DNA of 20,569 bases from JBBDWJ01 sp040902925 (lineage in GTDB: Bacteria; Acidobacteriota; Terriglobia; Bryobacterales; UBA6623): positions 1 to 20,569 of the forward strand of contig JBBDWJ010000217.1 in NCBI GenBank assembly GCA_040902925.1. Reading direction: 5' to 3'. A program made the position numbers and the translations under genes. Numbering within the stretch: the stretch's first letter is position 1; every line of letters begins with the position of its first letter. The notes beneath the pieces were generated by a model. That model was not told the DNA's origin and made no database searches. It saw only the letters and a list, made by a program, of their open reading frames with translations. Positions 5,668 through 12,833 of the stretch are shown here, piece by piece.

Positions 5668-7071
5668 CTACTTGTTCCACTCCGTGTGGAAGACGCCCTC
5701 TTTGTCGAGCCGCTTGTACGTATGCGCTCCGAAATTGTCTCGCAGCGCTTGCAGCAGATTCGCCGGCAGGAACTCGCTGCGGTAGCTGTCGAGATACGCC
5801 AGCGTCGCACCCAGGCAGGGAATCGGCACTCCGGTATCGGTGGCCAGGCGCACCGTGCGGCGCAAGTCCGCGTGGTAGCGGTTGGCGATCGTACGGAAGC
5901 CGCGGTTCATCAACAGATTGGGCAGCTTCGAATTCGATTTGTATGCCTTCTTGATCGGGTCGAGCAGCTTCGAGCGGATGATGCAGCCGCCTTTCCAAAT
6001 GCGCGCGACCTCGCTCAAGTTGACTGCGTAGTCGTGCTCCTTCGAGGCCTCTTGGATCAGCGCCATCCCCTGGCCGTAGCAGGCGACCTTGGCCAGGTAG
6101 AGCGAGCGGAACAGCATCTGCACGAGCTTTGCCTTGTCGCCCTTGAAGACTTTCTTTGGGCCGCGCAGGGTCTTTGCCGCTTCGATGCGCTGCGACTTCA
6201 GTCCGGAGAGGATGCGGCCTTCAACCGCCATGGCCAAGGTCGGCACCGGCACTCCCAGATCGAGCGCGGTTTGCGCCGTCCATTTGCCGGTTCCTTTTTG
6301 GCCCGCAGTATCGAGAATCTTGTCGACCAGCGGTTGGCCGTCGTCATCGTTCTTGCCGAGGCAGGTGGCGGTGATCTCGAGCAGGAAGCCGCCGATTTCG
6401 CCTTCCGACCACTCTTTGAAGATGTCGCGGATCTCCGGCGCCGGCATGCCGGCGGATTTGCGCAGGATGTCGTAGATCTCGCAGATCACCTGCATGATGC
6501 CGTACTCGATGCCGTTGTGGACCATCTTCACGTAATGGCCCGCCGACTTACGTCCGACGTAGGTGACGCAGGCGCCGTCTTCGGTCTTGGCGGCGATTTT
6601 TTCGAGGATCGGGGCGACTTTTTCGTAAGCGGATTTGTCGCCGCCGGGCATGATGCTCGGTCCCCACAGCGCGCCTTCTTCGCCGCCGCTGATGCCGCAG
6701 CCGACGAAGTGAATGCCCTTGGGCTTGAGCTCGTCGTGGCGGCGGTCGGTGTCGTTGAAGTGCGAGTTGCCGCCGTCGATGATGACGTCGCCTGGCTCCA
6801 TGCGCTCGGCGAGCTCTCGCATCACAGCGTCAGTGCCCGCGCCCGCCGTCACCATGATGAGCACGCGGCGCGGCTTTTCGAGCGACTGCACGAACTCGTC
6901 GATCGAGCTGGTGACATGGACCTTCTTGCCTTGCGATTTCTCGCGCATGTGGTCGGCATTTTCCTGACCGCGGTTGTAGGCGACAACCGGAAAACCATTG
7001 CGCTCGATGTTCAGGGCGACGTTCTGCCCCATCACACCCAAGCCGGCAACACCGAACTGACCTGTGGCCAT
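5668..7071 (-). CDS. gnd: 6-phosphogluconate dehydrogenase, decarboxylating
   Basis: This enzyme of the oxidative pentose phosphate pathway converts 6-phosphogluconate to ribulose 5-phosphate and CO2, producing NADPH. The 467-residue length is normal for the long form. The Rossmann motif GLGVMGQNVALNI is at 10-22, and AYNR (31-34) is the usual NADP-type turn. GCGISGGEEGA (124-134) follows, then the catalytic GHYVKMVHNGIEYG block (178-191) with Lys182 and Glu189. The family signature ILDTAGQKGTGKW is at 252-264. The ATG at 7071 has AAGGGG about seven bases upstream. It is the first gene of the minus-strand cluster, followed by a hairpin repeat and the HAD phosphatase. Confidence 0.97.
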   Translation of the reverse strand: MATGQFGVAGLGVMGQNVALNIERNGFPVVAYNRGQENADHMREKSQGKKVHVTSSIDEFVQSLEKPRRVLIMVTAGAGTDAVMRELAERMEPGDVIIDGGNSHFNDTDRRHDELKPKGIHFVGCGISGGEEGALWGPSIMPGGDKSAYEKVAPILEKIAAKTEDGACVTYVGRKSAGHYVKMVHNGIEYGIMQVICEIYDILRKSAGMPAPEIRDIFKEWSEGEIGGFLLEITATCLGKNDDDGQPLVDKILDTAGQKGTGKWTAQTALDLGVPVPTLAMAVEGRILSGLKSQRIEAAKTLRGPKKVFKGDKAKLVQMLFRSLYLAKVACYGQGMALIQEASKEHDYAVNLSEVARIWKGGCIIRSKLLDPIKKAYKSNSKLPNLLMNRGFRTIANRYHADLRRTVRLATDTGVPIPCLGATLAYLDSYRSEFLPANLLQALRDNFGAHTYKRLDKEGVFHTEWNK

Positions 7072-7405
7072 CTCTGAACCCCTTGTTTGGACGGAATGCT
7101 TGCGTGAGGAACCCTGTATCTCCCTTTGTGAACAACCGTGGGCTGAATCAGGCTGTGGACCCTCGAGGCGCCGCTGCCGCGGCCAAGGGTCCGCTCAATG
7201 GGGCTAGAACAGGGAAACGCGCAAAAGAAACGGGCTCGCGGGGAGCCGCAAACCCCTATTGTACATGGTCGGCCGGGGGAAATTCAGCGCTGCAGCGAGT
7301 GTCGAGGTTGAACGTTGAAAACAGAATCCGCTGTCCCTGCAGGTTCGCCCGGTTTGAGTACGGCCCCTGAGAAGGGTCTTACTTTACTGATATCAAGGAG
7401 GTTAA
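7072..7405. other. Divergent intergenic region between gnd and the zinc-ribbon ORF
   Basis: These 334 nt must hold the promoters for the leftward gnd gene and the rightward zinc-ribbon ORF. I see no convincing paired -35/-10 hexamers. The small CCCT/AGGG hairpin near 7365-7376 is too short to call. No riboswitch, tRNA or additional gene is recognisable. Confidence 0.4.
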
Positions 7406-7684
7406 ATGGCTGCCCAAAAAAAACGCGAAGCCTCTCAAGGCCACCCTTCGCGTGGGCGAACCCCTCCTAGGAGGTACTGCATGACCAACTTCATTAGCCC
7501 CACCGACAGGTTTCCCCAGGTGTGTCCACTATGCCGCAACCCTGCGAACCTTGCTCTTCGCGACCATGATACGCGCCTATGCGAGGTGTGTTGCCCCCAC
7601 TGTGGCGAGTTCATGATTTCATGGCGCGAACTACGTGACCGACTCGATCCGCTGCGCAAAGACGGCTGGAGTGATGGCGATTGA
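7406..7684 (+). CDS. Small zinc-ribbon protein with two possible starts
   Basis: From the ATG at 7406 the product is 92 residues; from the in-frame ATG at 7481 it is 67. Both starts have excellent ribosome-binding sites: AAGGAGG five bases before 7406 and AGGAGG six bases before 7481. The conserved part is CPLC (residues 40-43) and CEVCCPHC (59-66) followed by GEFMIS. This resembles the zinc ribbon found at the N-terminus of many uncharacterised bacterial proteins, but here it ends soon afterwards (LRDRLDPLRKDGWSDGD). The N-terminal 25 residues are unlike normal protein, so 7481 is probably the functional start for the ribbon. An A8 tract at 7416-7423 and an alternative reading of the leader are discussed in the findings. 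The function is unknown. Confidence 0.6.
   Translation: MAAQKKREASQGHPSRGRTPPRRYCMTNFISPTDRFPQVCPLCRNPANLALRDHDTRLCEVCCPHCGEFMISWRELRDRLDPLRKDGWSDGD
7423..7453 (+). promoter_or_regulatory. Hairpin between two ribosome-binding sites
   Basis: ACGCGAAG (7423-7430) pairs with CTTCGCGT (7446-7453) across a 15-nt loop. It lies between the first start (7406) and the second ribosome-binding site (7470-7475), where it could affect translation of the second start. No regulatory family is recognised. Confidence 0.3.
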
Positions 7685-7754
7685 GGGAACTTTCGACACC
7701 GGCAAACCGTTTCTATCACCCAGCGTCTAATCGCTAACCATCCTTCCTCAGACA

Positions 7755-7801
7755 CCGGTTTCGGGGGGGGGGNNNNNNNNNNCCACCGAAACCGGGTTTT
7801 T
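7755..7801 (+). terminator. Inverted repeat with T5 tail, interrupted by gap 2
   Basis: CCGGTTTCGG (7755-7764) and CCGAAACCGG (7786-7795) are perfectly complementary, and the right arm is followed by G and five T bases (7797-7801). In the plus direction this looks like an intrinsic terminator for the small ORF ending at 7684. The space between the arms is a G10 run plus the N gap, so the true loop is unknown and the structure may be longer. Confidence 0.4.
7773..7782. other. Assembly gap (10 N) preceded by a poly-G run
   Basis: Ten N bases directly follow a run of ten G (7763-7772). Poly-G at a contig end is a common artefact of two-colour sequencing chemistry, so the G run may not be real. 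The 5' flank of the downstream permease gene should be treated with caution. Confidence 0.95.
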
Positions 7802-7825
7802 GGAACGCCGCCGGAAAGTAATTCC

Positions 7826-10369
7826 ATGGACCTGACCCAGGACCTTCGCTTCGCAGTGCGCACGCTCCGCAAAGCTCCCGTCTTCACGGCGATCGCCGTG
7901 CTGTCGCTGGCCTTCGGCATCGGCGCCAACACCGCGGTGTTTACCTTGACGGACCAGATTCTTTTGCGGCTGATGCCGGTGAAGAATCCGCAGGAGCTGG
8001 TGCAGCTTGCCGGCCGGGGCAATCATTCCGGCAACAATCGCGGCAGCAACGCGCTTTCGTACCCGATGTACAAGGATTTCCGCGGGCGCGAAGATGTCTT
8101 CAGCGGCGTGTTGTGCCGCTACGAAATGCCGATGAGCATCAGCTTCGACGGCCGCACCGAGCGCGTTTCGGGCGAGTTGGTCTCGGGCAACTACTTCCAC
8201 GTTTTGGGCGTGGGCCCGGCGGCAGGCCGCTTGTTCACGCAGCAGGATGACCTGACCGAGGGCGGGCATCCGGTTGCCGTGCTGGGTCATGGATTCTGGC
8301 GGGCGCGCTTCGCGGCAGACCCCGGCATGATCGGCAAGACGATGGCCGTCAACGGGCACAACTTCACGATCGTGGGCGTCAGCCAGGAAGGTTTCGACGG
8401 CGTCGAGCAAGGGTTCGCGACCCAAGTGTACGTCCCGGTGATGATGAAGCCGCAGATGACGCCGCTGTGGAACGATCTCGACAATCGCCGCAGCCGTTGG
8501 GTGAATGTGATCGGCCGTCTGCAGCCGGGTATGACGGCCGGGAAGGCGCAGGCGGCGCTGCAGCCGTTTTTTCACAGCCTTCTCGAACAGGAAGTGCAGG
8601 AAGCGGCGTTTGCCAATTCCACGCCGTACTCGCGCGAGCAGTTTCTGAAGATGACGATCGAGGTGATGGCTGGCTCGCAGGGGCGCACGGGCTTGCGGCG
8701 CAATACCGAGCAGCCGTTGCTGGTGCTGATGGGCATTGCGGGGTTTGTCCTGCTGATTGCTTGCGCCAATGTCGCCGGGCTTCTGGTGGCGCGCGCGGCA
8801 TCGCGGCAAAAAGAGATTGCCGTGCGGCTGGCGTTGGGCGCGGGGCGCTTGCGGGTGGTTCGCCAGCTTGTGGTCGAGAGCATGTTGCTGGCGGCGCTGG
8901 GCGGCGTCGTTGGTTTGGCGTTGTCTGTTTTCGCGTCCCATTTTTTGCTGACGTTTATGCCCCAGGCCGAACAGCAGCTTACGATTTCGGCTACTCCGGA
9001 TTGGCGCGTGCTGGCCTTTACGCTCGCTGTTTCCGCGGCGGCGGGATTGTTTTTCGGGCTGCTGCCGGCGCTGCAATCGACGAGGCCCAATCTGGCGCCG
9101 GTGCTCAAGGACCAGGCGGGCGCGGTGGCCGGCGGGGGCGGCGGCGTGGTCCGTCTGCGCAAGCTGCTGGTCGTCACGCAGGTGACGCTTTCGTTGCTGC
9201 TGCTGATCGGGGCCGGATTGTTTATTCGCACCTTGCGTGAGCTGCGCAACCTCAAGCCCGGGTTCAGCACCGAAAATCTGGTTGCCTTTGCCGTCGATCC
9301 GTCGCTGAACGGATACGACGTCGAGCGCTGTAAGCTGTTCTACAGTCAGTTGATCGACAGGCTGGAAGCGACTCCAGGCGTGCGCTCGGTGGGGCTGGCG
9401 TCGGTGCCGATTCTTTTCGGCTGGGAGTGGGACAGCACGATCACCGTCGAGGGCTATGAGGCGCAGCCGGGCGAGAACATGAACCCGTTTTTCAACTCCG
9501 TCAGCCCCGGTTACTTCGAGACGCTCGGCATCCCCGTCCTTACCGGGCGTGATTTCCGCGAAAACGACAACGAGACCTTGGTGCACGACACTAATCCGCA
9601 AAACGGAAAAGAGTTTCGCGTTCCCAAGGTCGTCATCGTCAACCGCGCGATGGGCGAGCACTACTTTGGAGAGCGCAGCGTGCTTGGGCAACACATCGGC
9701 TACGGGGGCAACCCCGGCACGAAGACCGACATGGAAATCGTCGGCGTGATCGGCGACGCCAAATACATGAACATGCGCGACGATGTCCCGCGCCAGGTTT
9801 TCGTTCCCTTCCTGGCGAGCGATTTCGTCAGCGGCATGCACGGCTACGTGCGGACGGAAATGGCGCCCGAGCAGGTGTTTGGGTTGATCCGGCAGGAGAT
9901 TCAAAAGCTCGACGCCGACCTGCCGATTTACAATCTGCGCACATTCGAAACGCAGGTCGACCGTTCGCTGGCGACCGAGCGAGCGGTAGCGAGCCTGTCG
10001 ACGGCGTTTGGGCTGCTGGCGACGCTGCTGGCGGTGATCGGGCTTTATGGAGTCATGGCGTATACCGTTGCGCGGCGCACGCGCGAAATCGGTATTCGCA
10101 TGGCGCTCGGCGCCGTGCGCGGCAACGTTGTGTGGCTGGTGATGCGCGAGGTGCTCGTGCTGATCGGCGCCGGAATTGCGCTCGGCGTGCCCGCGGCGGT
10201 CGGATTGTCGCGGCTGATCGAGTCGCAGCTTTTTGGGATTCAGCCGCATGATCCGCTGACCCTGGTTGCGGCGACGACTGGGTTAGCTCTCGTGTCGGCA
10301 GCCGCGGGGTATTTGCCGGCTCGGCGGGCGACGAGGGTGAATCCGGTTCAGGCGCTGCGGTATGAATAG
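7826..10369 (+). CDS. ADOP-type ABC transporter permease (MacB/FtsX-like)
   Basis: This 847-residue inner-membrane protein is a duplicated permease. The opening (LRFAVRTLRKAPVFTAIAVL, then LAFGIGANTAVF) is the hallmark of the acidobacterial duplicated orphan permeases. After TM1 (about 20-45) comes a MacB-like periplasmic domain, then an FtsX domain near 300-380 with RQKEIAVRLALGAGRLRVVR. Two hydrophobic segments follow (about 390-415 and 443-465), then a second periplasmic domain and a C-terminal FtsX domain (about 725-847) with TREIGIRMALGAVRGNV and ARRATRVNPVQALRYE. About eight membrane segments result. No ATPase gene is nearby. The family is thought to work with a separately encoded MacB-type ATPase in export or mechanotransmission; the substrate is unknown. 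GGAAAG precedes the ATG by seven bases. Confidence 0.93.
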   Translation: MDLTQDLRFAVRTLRKAPVFTAIAVLSLAFGIGANTAVFTLTDQILLRLMPVKNPQELVQLAGRGNHSGNNRGSNALSYPMYKDFRGREDVFSGVLCRYEMPMSISFDGRTERVSGELVSGNYFHVLGVGPAAGRLFTQQDDLTEGGHPVAVLGHGFWRARFAADPGMIGKTMAVNGHNFTIVGVSQEGFDGVEQGFATQVYVPVMMKPQMTPLWNDLDNRRSRWVNVIGRLQPGMTAGKAQAALQPFFHSLLEQEVQEAAFANSTPYSREQFLKMTIEVMAGSQGRTGLRRNTEQPLLVLMGIAGFVLLIACANVAGLLVARAASRQKEIAVRLALGAGRLRVVRQLVVESMLLAALGGVVGLALSVFASHFLLTFMPQAEQQLTISATPDWRVLAFTLAVSAAAGLFFGLLPALQSTRPNLAPVLKDQAGAVAGGGGGVVRLRKLLVVTQVTLSLLLLIGAGLFIRTLRELRNLKPGFSTENLVAFAVDPSLNGYDVERCKLFYSQLIDRLEATPGVRSVGLASVPILFGWEWDSTITVEGYEAQPGENMNPFFNSVSPGYFETLGIPVLTGRDFRENDNETLVHDTNPQNGKEFRVPKVVIVNRAMGEHYFGERSVLGQHIGYGGNPGTKTDMEIVGVIGDAKYMNMRDDVPRQVFVPFLASDFVSGMHGYVRTEMAPEQVFGLIRQEIQKLDADLPIYNLRTFETQVDRSLATERAVASLSTAFGLLATLLAVIGLYGVMAYTVARRTREIGIRMALGAVRGNVVWLVMREVLVLIGAGIALGVPAAVGLSRLIESQLFGIQPHDPLTLVAATTGLALVSAAAGYLPARRATRVNPVQALRYE

Positions 10370-10424
10370 CTCGGCGCGCCGCGCTCGGTGGGCCGTGAGA
10401 GACAGCCGATCTTCCTCTGGCTCT

Positions 10425-10697
10425 TTATCGCTCCCCGAGCAGCTTTTCGTATTCCTCGTGGGCGCCGACCCAAAACCAGACAATCTCGTCGGGGGAGCGG
10501 CGTGCACCCACCGCTCGGTAGTCGCTGCTGATCCGCACCGAAACCAACCGCTCTGATCGGTGAACCTGCTTGAAGCGCAGACTTGGATGACGGGGGTTGT
10601 CAATGAAGCGACGATAGGCGGAACGGGCCCTACGCCGGACATCGGGAGGCAGTGCCGCCAGCAGCTTCCGAAAGTCCGCCGTAATGTGGGACTTCAC
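10425..10697 (-). CDS. RelE/ParE-superfamily toxin-like protein
   Basis: The 90-residue protein has the compact RelE/ParE pattern: an N-terminal helix (ADFRKLLAALPPDVRRRARS), a basic helix, then strands FKQVHRSERLVSVRISSDYR and EIVWFWVGAHEEYEKLL. The SVRISxxYRA strand and the final WFWVGxHxEYxxLL match a RelE-like subgroup of about 90 residues. Such toxins usually cleave mRNA on the ribosome or inhibit gyrase; which applies here cannot be seen. The start is GTG at 10697, 12 nt after the stop of the upstream putative antitoxin, so the two form an operon. It converges with the permease gene. The protein looks complete. Confidence 0.8.
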   Translation of the reverse strand: MKSHITADFRKLLAALPPDVRRRARSAYRRFIDNPRHPSLRFKQVHRSERLVSVRISSDYRAVGARRSPDEIVWFWVGAHEEYEKLLGER

Positions 10698-10709
10698 AGC
10701 CAGCTCAAA

Positions 10710-10934
10710 CTACGCGCCGAGAGCGTCCGGGTCGAGTGGGGTGGTCTGACCTTGCTCATGTTCCTTGAGGGCTGCATCTGCCATCCGCTCCAGCGTTGGG
10801 GCAGGTCTTGAAAACAGTTCAACCCAGCGCGCCTCCGACTGCATCTCAGCCAGCAGCCACGCTCCAAGCGCTTCCTGCTCGCTTTCGGGAAGTTTCGAAG
10901 CCTCAGAAATCGCTCTCTCCAATAGCCGTCCCAT
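10710..10934 (-). CDS. Putative antitoxin partner of the RelE-like toxin
   Basis: The 74-residue acidic protein is mostly helical (LLERAISEASKLPESEQEAL, then a tail with DAALKEHEQG). An amphipathic N-terminal helix and an acidic C-terminus are typical of small antitoxins encoded just upstream of RelE-like toxins. I see no ribbon-helix-helix or helix-turn-helix motif, so DNA binding is uncertain. The ATG at 10934 lacks a ribosome-binding site but has an extended -10 box eight bases upstream, suggesting a leaderless transcript. The function is inferred from position and size. Confidence 0.7.
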   Translation of the reverse strand: MGRLLERAISEASKLPESEQEALGAWLLAEMQSEARWVELFSRPAPTLERMADAALKEHEQGQTTPLDPDALGA

Positions 10935-10942
10935 ACGAGCTT

Positions 10943-10951
10943 ATTCTATCA
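10943..10951 (-). promoter_or_regulatory. Putative extended -10 promoter of the RelE-type TA operon
   Basis: TGATAGAAT on the minus strand fits an extended -10 element (TGnTAnAAT) and ends eight bases before the antitoxin ATG. No -35 hexamer is evident, which is acceptable for an extended -10 promoter. Confidence 0.4.
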
Positions 10952-11112
10952 GCCGGGTCCGCCGCCGCTGCGATTCGGCAGAACCACATCGGCCGACGCA
11001 GCAACCGCAATCCGGTCAAAGAGGTCAGGCTCTTAAAGGCCAAATCGTCTTCGCCGTATCTCGGGCTCAAAGACCTGACGTGCCCCTGGCAGCAGCCGGA
11101 ACGAGTCCCCGC

Positions 11113-11141
11113 TTGAAACCCATCCTCAACGCTCCTATCAT
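11113..11141 (+). promoter_or_regulatory. Sigma-70-type promoter of the esterase gene
   Basis: TTGAAA (11113-11118), a 17-nt spacer and TATCAT (11136-11141) each match the vegetative consensus at five of six positions. The -10 box ends six bases before the ATG at 11148, so transcription would begin at or next to the A of the start codon. This is a good candidate for a leaderless mRNA. Confidence 0.55.
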
Positions 11142-11147
11142 GGACCC

Positions 11148-12212
11148 ATGTTGAACTCAGAGTCCCGACCCGGGCGTGCCCGCTGTTTTGCGTGGATTGC
11201 CCTGCTGGCTTTGGCCGTTAACCCTGCGTTTTCCGCCGAGGGTTACTCGGAGAATCCCGGCGCCGAAGGCAACGGCAACCACACGATCGGCCCCGAATAC
11301 AAGATCGATCCCGATCTCACGGATCTCGGAAATCCAAAGGGGAAGTACTTTGAGTTTTCGATGCGCCTGGCCGACAGCAAGATCTTCCGCGGCGATGACG
11401 CCACGCTCGATCCGAAAAAGCCCGTGCGCGAAGAACGCATCATCCATGTCTATGTCCCGGCCGCTTACGTGGACGGCACGGAGGCGCCCATTCTGGTCAC
11501 GCTAGACGGCCCCTCGCGCCTCGACCTGGTGCGCAACGCGCTCGATAATCTTACGATTTCCAACGACCCCAACCGCAAGCTGCCCGCGTTCATCGCCATT
11601 GCCGTTCAAAATGGCGGCAACGACAGCAAGGGCAGCGAGCGCGGCCTCGAATACGACACGATGTCCGACCGCTTCGCTCGATTCATCAACGACGAAGTGT
11701 TACCCGCGGTGCTGAATCACGCGGAGATCAAAGCCGCGTATCCCAACCTCGCCTTCACGGGCAACCCGTGGGGCAAAGCCATGATGGGAGGCAGTTCCGG
11801 CGGCGCCGCGGCGTTGACGGCGGGCTGGTTTCGTCCGGACCTGTTTCGCCGCCTGATCACCTACTCCGGAACCTTCGTCGATCAGCAGGACGATGATGCG
11901 CCGGAAGAAGCGAAATACCCGCTCGGCGCGTGGGAATACCATTCCGGCATGAAGTTGATCGAAACGAGCGAGAAGAAACCGTTGCGCATCTTCACGCACG
12001 TATCGGAGTACGACAACGGCTACCAGCGTCCGGAAGAAAGCTATCACAACTGGGTAATGGCCAACGAGCGCACCGCGGCGGCGCTCAAAGCCAAAGGCTA
12101 CGACTACCGTTACATCTACAGCCTCGAATCCAAACACACCGACCGTAGAGTTTTCGAGCAGACGCTGGCGGACACGCTGGTGTGGATGTGGCGCGGCTAT
12201 CACGCCGAATAA
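11148..12212 (+). CDS. Secreted esterase of the Fes/esterase D type (alpha/beta hydrolase)
   Basis: The 354-residue protein starts with a signal peptide (arginine-containing n-region, hydrophobic core FAWIALLALAVNPAF, likely cleavage near residue 30). The mature part follows the esterase D/enterochelin-esterase pattern: HVYVPAAYVDGTEAPILVTL strands, then the nucleophile elbow GGSSGG (214-219) with probable Ser217. Candidate acid residues are in SEYDNG (286-291). The catalytic His330 lies in ESKHTDRRVFEQTL, just before LVWMWRGY, the usual family ending. It should act in the periplasm or outside the cell on an ester, perhaps a plant-derived acyl ester or siderophore; the substrate is not evident. 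No ribosome-binding site is seen, consistent with the leaderless promoter. Its end is 17 nt from that of a convergent gene. Confidence 0.85.
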   Translation: MLNSESRPGRARCFAWIALLALAVNPAFSAEGYSENPGAEGNGNHTIGPEYKIDPDLTDLGNPKGKYFEFSMRLADSKIFRGDDATLDPKKPVREERIIHVYVPAAYVDGTEAPILVTLDGPSRLDLVRNALDNLTISNDPNRKLPAFIAIAVQNGGNDSKGSERGLEYDTMSDRFARFINDEVLPAVLNHAEIKAAYPNLAFTGNPWGKAMMGGSSGGAAALTAGWFRPDLFRRLITYSGTFVDQQDDDAPEEAKYPLGAWEYHSGMKLIETSEKKPLRIFTHVSEYDNGYQRPEESYHNWVMANERTAAALKAKGYDYRYIYSLESKHTDRRVFEQTLADTLVWMWRGYHAE

Positions 12213-12229
12213 GTCCGGAAGCGAAGCGG

Positions 12230-12703
12230 TCATTCCACAATCCAAGCTGCGTGCTCCGCAGCGCCGTGCTCTCCGTCGCGCACCAGGGATACTTCTCCGG
12301 ACACCACCATAGCCGAGGAGGTGGAAAACGAGTTATCGAAGATCAGCGTGTAACGCCCAGGCTCGCTGCAATCCATCCTCAATACCACCGAGCGCAGCCG
12401 GCCGGAATCATAGACGACAGACTGCCCCTTCAATACCAGGACCCGGACGACTTTCCCGGAACCGCCCTGCGCATGCACATGGCCGGCGATTCGCGCGCTG
12501 CGGTGATTCGATTCGCTCGTGAACTTCACTTGCCATCGCCGGCCAGGACCAATCGTCTGTTGCCCTTTGAACAGCACCCGCTCTTGGCGTTGGGAATCCG
12601 TCGTCGAAAGCTGAGCCGAAGCCGGCACGCACAACAGCAGCATCGCCAGCGGCGTGAAAAGCCGAAAGCCCGCTGCAACCCACGCGCTTCGTAAGAACCC
12701 CAT
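12230..12703 (-). CDS. Small secreted protein with a GOLD-like beta domain
   Basis: The 157-residue protein starts at an ATG preceded only by a weak AGG. It has a clear signal peptide (FRLFTPLAMLLLCVPASAQ, cleavage near residue 29). The frame can be extended to 12901, but the extra residues would bury the signal peptide, so I use the ATG at 12703. The mature part is predicted mostly beta, with RWQVKFTSE and VVRVLVLKGQSVVYDSGRL, and ends with the block PGRYTLIFDNSFSTSSAMVV. That block resembles GOLD/emp24-type domains, which are binding rather than catalytic modules. The function is unknown. It is convergent with the esterase and divergent from the kinase gene. Confidence 0.65.
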   Translation of the reverse strand: MGFLRSAWVAAGFRLFTPLAMLLLCVPASAQLSTTDSQRQERVLFKGQQTIGPGRRWQVKFTSESNHRSARIAGHVHAQGGSGKVVRVLVLKGQSVVYDSGRLRSVVLRMDCSEPGRYTLIFDNSFSTSSAMVVSGEVSLVRDGEHGAAEHAAWIVE

Positions 12704-12833
12704 TTCTAAGCCTGATTGAACCCTCCAGCAAACTGCGGGGTCTATAGGGGGATCGCCTGAATCGACAGCGGCGAAGCTCAAACGGAAAATCTCCGCGTGC
12801 CGGATCCGAGCTACAGCAAGTAAGCTGAAGGTC

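Noticed and set aside
5539..7077. A 512-codon open frame antisense to gnd
   Set aside because: It is a shadow of gnd, whose catalytic motifs are certain; it also begins inside hairpin repeat B.
7748..10249. An 833-codon open frame antisense to the permease gene
   Set aside because: It crosses the N gap, is rich in H, R and Q, and exists because of GC-rich third positions in the permease gene; the plus-strand protein has clear family motifs.
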